From: Gammaproteobacteria bacterium
GTDB lineage: Bacteria; Pseudomonadota; Gammaproteobacteria; Steroidobacterales; Steroidobacteraceae
Assembly: GCA_030040525.1 (NCBI GenBank)
Contig: JASHTN010000356.1
Span: forward strand, 1 to 12,168
Reading direction: 5' to 3'
DNA: 12,168 nucleotides
Of this stretch, positions 7,131 through 12,168 are shown piece after piece. A program made the position numbers and the translations under genes. Each line of letters starts with the position of its first letter. Position 1 is the first letter of the stretch. The notes beneath the pieces are model-generated. The model saw only the letters and a list, made by a program, of their open reading frames with translations. It had not been told where the DNA came from and searched no databases.

Positions 7131-9005
7131 TCAGCGTTCGTCTCTCTCTGAGAACGTTCGAATGAACGTGGTGACGTCGCGGACCGCCTGCTCATCCAAC
7201 GGTTTAGGGTACAGCTTGGGCATCAGCTTCGTCTTCGGGTCCTTGATCCACTGCATCGTTCCTTCGTACGCCCGGCGGTCCCTTATGCCCTTAAGAGCCG
7301 GGCCCGTGCCTCCGTCGCCATCATCCCCATGGCAACTGGAGCAATTCTCTCTATAGATTTGCTGACCATGGGTGAGTTGGGCATGGTGCTGCACCGATGC
7401 ACGGTGAGCTTCCTCATCGAGCGCCATAACGACGATCGAGGGGGGGCTCGGAGAACCGTAATAGGTGCGCGAGCCGTTTCCCGACGTGAAAGCGATGTAT
7501 TGTCTGCCGTCGATATCGTATGTGATCATTCCGCCAGAATGTCCGCCGCCGGTATTTTTCTTGTACAGCACTTGACCCGTTGCGCTACTGAACACCAGAA
7601 AGTTCCCTGCCACATCGCCCGTGAACACGATGCCCCCAGCGGTCGGCGTCACGCCCGCCACGATGGGTGCGGTGTCATGAAATTTCCACTTCATCTTGCC
7701 GGTATCGGCGTCGAGTGCAGTCACCCAGCCACTGGGGGGACGATCTGGGTCATCACGGGTCTTTACCAGAGTACCGTCTGCGGGGCCGCTTCCCGGTTGA
7801 AAGACGTACCTCTTGGGATCACCAGCGACTTTGACCAAAAGACACCAGTCCACTGCACCAACAAAAATAGTCTTGAGGCTTGGGTCCAATGCAGGGCCAT
7901 TCCACTCCGTACCACCCCAGCTCGAGGGGCAGAATCGGCTCTCCGTCTCCGAAGGGCGCCCGTGTTCGTTCTCGATGGTCGTGACGGCTGTCTTGAACAA
8001 GAGTTGGTGACTGTCCCGGTCGACGACATGCACGTAGCCATCCTTGCCCGCAGCCGCCACCACACGGTGCCCAGCGCTGTTGATATACAGCATCGGCGCC
8101 GCAGACAGATCTACGTCATGGGTATCGTTAGGAACGAGCTGATACCACCATTTGAGCGCGCCGGTGCGCGCATCAAGCACGACTACCGAGTTGGTGAACA
8201 GGTTGGCCCCCGGACGCAAATCGGGGAGAAAGATCGGCGCTGGACTCGCGACGGGCACGAACAGCTCACCACTCGAAACATCCAGCGTGAATGTGCTCCA
8301 GGTTCCGCCGCCACCGAGGTCGGCGGATGCCGGTAATTTCCAGGTGTCTGCGCCGATTTCGTTGCCAGTGGGGATAGTATTGAAACGCCAGAGTTCGCGA
8401 CCCGTTGTCGCCTCGAAGGCCATGACGCGCCCCTTGATGCTTGAATCACCTCCAGTGATCCCGACGAAGACGAGATCATTCCAAGCGAGCGGCGCACCGA
8501 AGACCGCTTCTGCCATCGTCGAGTCGCCGACGATGCTGTCCCAGAGCAGCCGTCCTGTATTCGCATCGAGCGCTAGCAAGTGGCCATTCGGAGTGCCACG
8601 GAACACGCGATCGCCCATCACCGCGACGCCGCGGTTGGGCCCTCCCTGTACTATCGGGTACGTGTATTTCCATCGCACGACACAGGTCGCGGCATCAATC
8701 GCATACGTGTCGTGAGGTCTGGTCACGTACATCACGCCATGAACGACAACGAGTCCGGGCGGAAAAGACCCCCCCTCGGACACCTTGAGCCGGCACACTT
8801 CTCTCAGCGCGTTGACATTCTGCGCGTCAATTTCCGTAAGCTGTGAGTACCGCTGGCTTTTGTAGTCATTGTTGTAAGTCGGCCATTCATCTGCACGAGC
8901 AGCCTGCTTACAACTCTCATGACAAAAGAGAACCAGGGCCACCATAACCGCAGGCCACAAGCCTCGCTGCCAACGCCAACCTATGCTATGTAACTCGCCT
9001 CTCAT
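7131..9005 (-). CDS. Exported PQQ-type dehydrogenase with C-terminal cytochrome c
   Basis: Predicted quinohaemoprotein that oxidises an alcohol, sugar or aldehyde in the periplasm with pyrroloquinoline quinone and hands electrons to its own haem c. I start at ATG 9005 because it gives a clean signal peptide (GLWPAVMVALVLFCHES core, cleavage after ARA38) and 624 residues; the frame is open further upstream only from a TTG at 9113. The mature part opens with WPTYNNDYKSQRYS, typical of this family. Propeller-blade tryptophan motifs appear as LDANTGRLLW, FEATTGRELW, LDARTGALKW and LDADTGKMKW. PNDTHDVD (292-299) fits the catalytic-aspartate region, with D297 the likely residue. The haem site is CSSCH at 555-559 with M595 (KLMPK) as the probable sixth ligand. 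The adjacent-cysteine disulphide of classic methanol and ethanol enzymes is not seen, so the substrate is open. No PQQ synthesis genes are in the window. Confidence 0.88.
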   Translation of the reverse strand: MRGELHSIGWRWQRGLWPAVMVALVLFCHESCKQAARADEWPTYNNDYKSQRYSQLTEIDAQNVNALREVCRLKVSEGGSFPPGLVVVHGVMYVTRPHDTYAIDAATCVVRWKYTYPIVQGGPNRGVAVMGDRVFRGTPNGHLLALDANTGRLLWDSIVGDSTMAEAVFGAPLAWNDLVFVGITGGDSSIKGRVMAFEATTGRELWRFNTIPTGNEIGADTWKLPASADLGGGGTWSTFTLDVSSGELFVPVASPAPIFLPDLRPGANLFTNSVVVLDARTGALKWWYQLVPNDTHDVDLSAAPMLYINSAGHRVVAAAGKDGYVHVVDRDSHQLLFKTAVTTIENEHGRPSETESRFCPSSWGGTEWNGPALDPSLKTIFVGAVDWCLLVKVAGDPKRYVFQPGSGPADGTLVKTRDDPDRPPSGWVTALDADTGKMKWKFHDTAPIVAGVTPTAGGIVFTGDVAGNFLVFSSATGQVLYKKNTGGGHSGGMITYDIDGRQYIAFTSGNGSRTYYGSPSPPSIVVMALDEEAHRASVQHHAQLTHGQQIYRENCSSCHGDDGDGGTGPALKGIRDRRAYEGTMQWIKDPKTKLMPKLYPKPLDEQAVRDVTTFIRTFSERDER

Positions 9006-9431
9006 GACTTCGCGACCTGTTGAAAGAGTGTGTGGATAAACGGCTCCATGTTGCCAGGAGACTTCACCCTGGCTCGATCCTTGGTCCTGCCGATCGGTTG
9101 CGGCCCTTGCCAATACGACGCCACATGCTCAAACAAAATCAGACAACCTCAGGCAGCTCCTGCCACTTGTGACTACGGTCGGGCTTCTCAATGCCTCCCG
9201 CGCGGCCCTATTCTCACGAGACGATCTGCGGGAGCCTCACGCTATGCGGTGAGGGCGGGAAGCTCCTTACCGGCCCTTAATTGCAGAGTGATTTTTTGCT
9301 ATTTCCTGCTATCCCCACCAGAAGGAGTCAAGTGCATAGGCACAATCGATTCGAAGGCTGCAGGCCCGGGCGCGCCATTTCATCCGGGTAGACTTGCCTC
9401 GATGGCCTCGAGAGTTTGCTCGATCACACTG
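9006..9431. other. 426 bp intergenic region upstream of the PQQ enzyme
   Basis: No gene is supported here. The region lies between the end of the alpha-galactosidase remnant and the PQQ gene, so a promoter for the PQQ enzyme and GH51 genes is plausible, but I see no clear -35/-10 pair. It contains two adjacent inverted repeats at 9195-9254, a run of six T at about 9292-9297, and a stretch at 9305-9320 resembling the 3' end of a tRNA. A + strand frame (9030-9491) spans most of it but runs into both neighbours and looks non-coding. Confidence 0.6.
9195..9254. promoter_or_regulatory. Two adjacent hairpin-forming inverted repeats
   Basis: CTCCCGC (9195-9201) pairs with GCGGGAG (9228-9234) across a 26-base loop. 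Directly after it CCTCACGC (9235-9242) pairs with GC-G-GTGAGG (9246-9254) around TAT, with one bulged G. They fall upstream of the PQQ gene, where a structured leader or protein-binding region could act. No T-run follows immediately, so they are not a standard terminator. Confidence 0.35.
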
Positions 9432-9902
9432 TCATCGTGCTCGGAGGATAAGAAGGATGCTGTTGTCGATGAGCTTGAGCACCGTGACTGACTCAGGCTC
9501 CTGGTTCCGGAACTCGAGGGAGCCGTCGCGAACGAGCCTGGAACTTCCAGACCTCAGCACGTTTGTCGCGGTAAAAGCGTGATCAGCCGGCAACCCGAGA
9601 TCCGCAAGCCTCACGGTCTGAGAGCGTGGGTCTTTGGTCCAATTGAATACGGTCAGGATCGACTGGCGCGGAGTCTCGCGCAAAAAGAAAACACTGGGCT
9701 GCCCGTCTTGGGGACTATAGCTCAGAAGATCGATTGGCGTGGACGCGCGCCCGAGCTTGGCCATGTTCAAAAGATCCTGGTTTTGCACCAGAGCCATACG
9801 ATCCCGCTGCGCTCCCAGCACCAGCATGTCATCGCCGATCTCGTACATTCCCCCCGAAACGGCAGAGAGCGCGATGGAGGCCTCGGCCGCAGCGAGCGGC
9901 AG
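9432..9902 (-). pseudogene. 3' remnant of a GH27/GH36-type alpha-galactosidase
   Basis: The frame encodes the last part of a clan GH-D glycosidase: PLAAAEASIALSAVSGG, then MYEIGDD, then a C-terminal beta domain (PSVFFLRETP, SILTVFNWTK, SVTVLKLID) ending at TGA 9434-9432. In this family the SGG..IGDD segment follows the catalytic barrel, which is missing. Upstream the frame stays open into the 3' end of the DUF1501 gene in another reading frame until a TGA at 10025-10023, with no credible start or signal peptide; the only ATG (9848) lies inside the conserved motif and has no properly spaced ribosome binding site. The deletion joint is probably at about 9900-9935. A functional small protein is unlikely but not excluded. 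Confidence 0.65.
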
Positions 9903-9934
9903 ATTCGGGGCTGCGCCGTGGGAATGGCCTGCTT

Positions 9935-11389
9935 CTAGATCAGAATGCTCTTGACGACTTCCCCGTTGGTATCGGTGAGCCGGAAATAGCGTCCCTGGAA
10001 TCTGTAAGTCAGTTGTGTGTGATCAATACCGAGGCAGTGCAGAATCGTCGCTTGCAGGTCATGCACGTGCACCGGATCTTTGACGACGTTGCAGGAGAAA
10101 TCATCGGTTTCCCCGAATGAGATACCCGGTTGGATCCCTCCGCCGGCCATCCACATGGTGAAACATTGCCCATGGTGGTCGCGGCCGAAGTCGTCCGCTG
10201 TCAGCTTGCCTTCGCAGTAGACGGTGCGGCCAAACTCTCCGCCCCAAATCACCAGCGTGTCCTCGAGCAGGCCCCGCTGTTTCAAGTCTTGGATCAACGC
10301 AGCCGAGGGTTGGTCCGTCTGCCGGCACATGGTCCTGATCCTCGAAGGCAGGTGGAGATGGTGATCCCATCCCTCGTGATAAAGTTGAATGAACCGCACA
10401 TCGCGTTCGGCCAGTCGCCGGGCGAGCAAGCAATTGGCGGCATACGTGCCGGGTTTACGCGCATCCGGCCCGTACAGCTCGAAGATGGAATCGGGCTCGT
10501 GGGAAAGATCGGTCAGTTCGGGCACCGAGGTCTGCATGCGGTAGGCGGTCTCGTATTGGGTAATCTGCGTTTCGATCTCCGGATCGCCGTAAGTCTGGTA
10601 CTCGAGGCGATCGAGTTTGGCGATGGTATCGGTCACGCTGCGCTGCATCTGGCGGCTGACGCCCGCCGGATTGGAGAGGAAGTAGACGGGATCAGCGGCC
10701 GCCCGCAACCGGATGCCTTGGTACCTGGATGGCATGAAGGCTGTTCCGTAGAGAGAGGAACTGAACTCGCCCCCTTGCGAGACCAGCACGACGAAGGCCG
10801 GCAAATCCTGGTTCATGCTGCCCAGGCCGTAGGTGATCCATGCGCCCATGCTCGGGCGACCGGGGATTTGAATGCCCGTTTGCAAGTAATTCATCCCTGG
10901 CTCGTGATTAGCCGCCTCGGTATATACCGACTTCAGGAGAGCGATGTCGTCCACAATCTTCGCGGTATGCGGCAGAAGCTCGCTCACCCATGTGCCGGAT
11001 TTCCCAAACTGCTGAAATTTGAACAACGGTGCCGCGATCAGATAGGAGGGGTGGGCCTCTGCCATTCCCAAAAGAATGGGCCCCCGAGCCGATTCGGGCA
11101 ATTTCGTCCGATCCAGGGCATGCAGCTTGGGCTTGTAGTCGAATAGCTCGTGCTGCGAAGGCGCGCCGGCCTGAAACAGGAAGATGACCCGCTTGGCCTT
11201 GGGTGGAAAATGGGGCAGGCCCGGCAGCCCCCCTGTGGCCGCGTGAGTCAGGCCGGCGTTCGCCAGCAGCCGCTCAGTGCCCAGCAGGGAACTGAGCGCG
11301 ACGGTGCCGATGCCACCTGCCAGCCGGCCAAACAGCTGACGGCGGGTGATTCGCAAATGCCAGTCAGATACTTCGCTACGGGTGTCCAT
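9935..11389 (-). CDS. Tat-exported DUF1501 protein (alkaline-phosphatase-like fold)
   Basis: DUF1501 proteins belong to the sulfatase/alkaline phosphatase structural group; no reaction is firmly assigned. The 484-residue product has a twin-arginine signal (TRRQLFGRLAGG, R16-R17) and a hydrophobic stretch to about residue 37, so it should be exported folded. Family hallmarks are RVIFLFQAGAPSQHELFDYK (67-86), NHEPGMNYLQTG, IQLYHEGWDHH, IWGGEFGRT (381-389), GRDHHGQCFTMWMAGGGIQPG (402 onward) and the C-terminal HDLQATILHCLGIDH; the Asp/His-rich motifs are probable metal ligands. ATG 11389 is chosen over the adjacent TTG 11392 because AAGGA sits six bases before it. The C-terminus (GEVVKSILI) looks complete despite the broken gene beyond. 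It lies 34 bp downstream of the DUF1553 gene, a very common pairing. Confidence 0.9.
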   Translation of the reverse strand: MDTRSEVSDWHLRITRRQLFGRLAGGIGTVALSSLLGTERLLANAGLTHAATGGLPGLPHFPPKAKRVIFLFQAGAPSQHELFDYKPKLHALDRTKLPESARGPILLGMAEAHPSYLIAAPLFKFQQFGKSGTWVSELLPHTAKIVDDIALLKSVYTEAANHEPGMNYLQTGIQIPGRPSMGAWITYGLGSMNQDLPAFVVLVSQGGEFSSSLYGTAFMPSRYQGIRLRAAADPVYFLSNPAGVSRQMQRSVTDTIAKLDRLEYQTYGDPEIETQITQYETAYRMQTSVPELTDLSHEPDSIFELYGPDARKPGTYAANCLLARRLAERDVRFIQLYHEGWDHHLHLPSRIRTMCRQTDQPSAALIQDLKQRGLLEDTLVIWGGEFGRTVYCEGKLTADDFGRDHHGQCFTMWMAGGGIQPGISFGETDDFSCNVVKDPVHVHDLQATILHCLGIDHTQLTYRFQGRYFRLTDTNGEVVKSILI

Positions 11390-11395
11390 CAAGGG

Positions 11396-11400
11396 TCCTT
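11396..11400 (-). promoter_or_regulatory. Ribosome binding site of the DUF1501 gene
   Basis: AAGGA on the minus strand lies six bases before ATG 11389 but only three before the in-frame TTG at 11392, which favours the ATG as the start. Confidence 0.6.
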
Positions 11401-11408
11401 GATAGTGT

Positions 11409-11423
11409 GGCCTGCCACAGGCC
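11409..11423 (-). promoter_or_regulatory. Hairpin between DUF1553 stop and DUF1501 ribosome binding site
   Basis: GGCCTG and CAGGCC form a perfect 6 bp stem with a 3-base loop, directly abutting the TAA of the DUF1553 gene and eight bases ahead of the DUF1501 AAGGA. There is no T-run, so termination is unlikely. It may stabilise mRNA ends or tune translation of the second gene. Confidence 0.4.
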
Positions 11424-12168
11424 TTATTGCTTGGTAATGGCTTCGTTCAAGTTCAAGACGGTTCTGCTCACCAGCGTCCAGGCGGCCAGTTCCGCGGGAT
11501 CGATACGGGAACTCGTTTTCGAATCCCCGATACTCAGTAGCTCGCGAGCAGCCGCAGGATCTTGTGCAAATTCTGCCGACAGCTCCTTCGCTTGCTGCGT
11601 CAGCGCGGCGCGCTCCGCGGGCTGGGGATCCCGCAGCATGACCCAGCGGAAAATAGACTCGACGCGCCGGGCAGGATCTCGAGCGGAGCCGATCGCACGC
11701 TCAGCTATTCCTCGGCTGGCTTCGACATAGGTCGGGTCATTCAGCAACGTCAATGCTTGGAGCGGCGTATTGCTCATCAGTCGCCGTGCCGTGCATCGCT
11801 CGCGAGTGGGAATGTCGAAAGAGGCGAATGAGGGCGGATTGAGGGTGCGCCTCCAGACCGTGTAGAGGCTCCGCCGATAGAGGTCTTCGCCCGTCTGCAG
11901 CGGGTAAACGTCATCGTCAAAGCGACTGTGCCACAGTCCTGCGGGCGCATAGGGAAAGACGCTGGGGCCGCCGATCTTGCGATTTAGCAGGCCGCTGACG
12001 GCCAGAGCATTGTCGCGGATCTCCTCGGCCGCCAGACGGACTCGGGGTCCGCGGGCCAGCAAGCGGTTTTCTGGATCGCGCTCGCGCAGCTGCGGCGTGA
12101 GGCGGGAGGACTGGCGGTAGGTCGCCGAGGTGAGGATCAGGCGTTGCATCGCCTTGATGTCCCACCCT
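11424..12168 (-). CDS. DUF1553 (PSD1) protein, 5' end outside window
   Basis: Only the C-terminal 248 or so residues are visible; the frame is open through the right edge (GWDIKAMQRLILTSATYRQSS), so the ATG at 12149 is internal. Hallmarks of DUF1553 are clear: GPRVRLAAEEIRDNALAVSGLL, KIGGPSVFPYAPAGLW, YRRSLYTVWRRT, FDIPTRERCTARR, SNTPLQALTLLNDPTYVEASR and a final AAWTLVSRTVLNLNEAI. Full-length members usually carry an N-terminal DUF1549 domain, often a haem-binding cytochrome c-like domain and an export signal; these would lie to the right of the window and cannot be confirmed. The domain's function is unknown. It is the first visible gene of the minus-strand locus, next to its usual partner DUF1501. 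Confidence 0.92.
   Translation of the reverse strand, partial: GWDIKAMQRLILTSATYRQSSRLTPQLRERDPENRLLARGPRVRLAAEEIRDNALAVSGLLNRKIGGPSVFPYAPAGLWHSRFDDDVYPLQTGEDLYRRSLYTVWRRTLNPPSFASFDIPTRERCTARRLMSNTPLQALTLLNDPTYVEASRGIAERAIGSARDPARRVESIFRWVMLRDPQPAERAALTQQAKELSAEFAQDPAAARELLSIGDSKTSSRIDPAELAAWTLVSRTVLNLNEAITKQ

Noticed and set aside
7036..7131. 31-codon frame whose ATG overlaps the PQQ stop (TGATG)
   Set aside because: The overlap is suggestive, but the peptide has no recognisable features and ends early; nothing else supports coding.
6936..7133. In-frame extension of the PQQ enzyme past its TGA (64 codons to TAG 6936), suggesting readthrough or a third broken gene
   Set aside because: The protein already ends as cytochrome c domains do (FIRTFSERDER), the extension is not recognised, and an open run of this length is not rare at this GC content.
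9006..9113. Longer N-terminus of the PQQ enzyme starting at TTG 9113
   Set aside because: It would put 36 polar residues before a standard signal peptide; ATG 9005 gives the expected export signal.
9030..9491. A 153-codon + strand frame covering most of the 426 bp intergenic gap
   Set aside because: It starts at GTG without a ribosome binding site, overlaps the PQQ gene start and the alpha-galactosidase remnant antisense, and its product is an unrecognised mix rich in Cys, Arg and Pro, as expected of a chance frame.
10130..11146. 338-codon + strand frame opposite DUF1501
   Set aside because: It is antisense to a well-conserved gene, and its product shows no family signature.
2264..12168. 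Mobile element, CRISPR array or defence system explaining the accessory region
   Set aside because: I saw no transposase, integrase, regularly spaced repeats or defence domains; the repeats present are explained by the GH51 duplication.

Overview
The window joins a conserved housekeeping gene to an accessory carbohydrate locus. Bases 1-2263 (+ strand) hold the 3' two thirds of dnaE, the replicative DNA polymerase III alpha subunit. Its sequence style and very GC-rich codons resemble a high-GC gammaproteobacterium, possibly of the Xanthomonadales or Steroidobacterales kind. That placement is a judgement by eye, not a phylogeny.

Everything from about 2394 to the right edge is read from the minus strand and is visibly less GC-rich. 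In transcription order (right to left) it holds: the 3' part of a DUF1553 (PSD1) protein running off the window; a Tat-exported DUF1501 protein 34 bp downstream of it; a 5'-truncated remnant of a GH27/GH36-type alpha-galactosidase; a 426 bp gap with hairpins; an exported PQQ-type beta-propeller dehydrogenase with a C-terminal cytochrome c domain; and two tandem, closely related, signal-peptide-bearing GH51-type alpha-L-arabinofuranosidases. The last of these ends tail-to-tail with dnaE.

The intact accessory enzymes carry export signals, and the DUF1553 family is normally exported too, so the locus looks like a periplasmic or surface system. It would release arabinofuranosyl (and formerly galactosyl) residues from plant polysaccharide and oxidise a released sugar or related compound, passing electrons to cytochrome c. 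The DUF1501/DUF1553 pair is best known from Planctomycetes, Verrucomicrobia and Acidobacteria. Its biochemical role is not settled, and its link to the sugar enzymes here is inferred from position.

The clearest signals are evolutionary. The GH51 gene was duplicated with its flanks. The copies differ most around the active site, where the copy at 2555-4681 has gained the only two cysteines of its mature protein. A short block beyond each stop codon is also duplicated, and in one copy about 125 bp carrying two perfect palindromes separates it from the gene. I found no tRNA or rRNA gene, CRISPR array, transposase or integrase.
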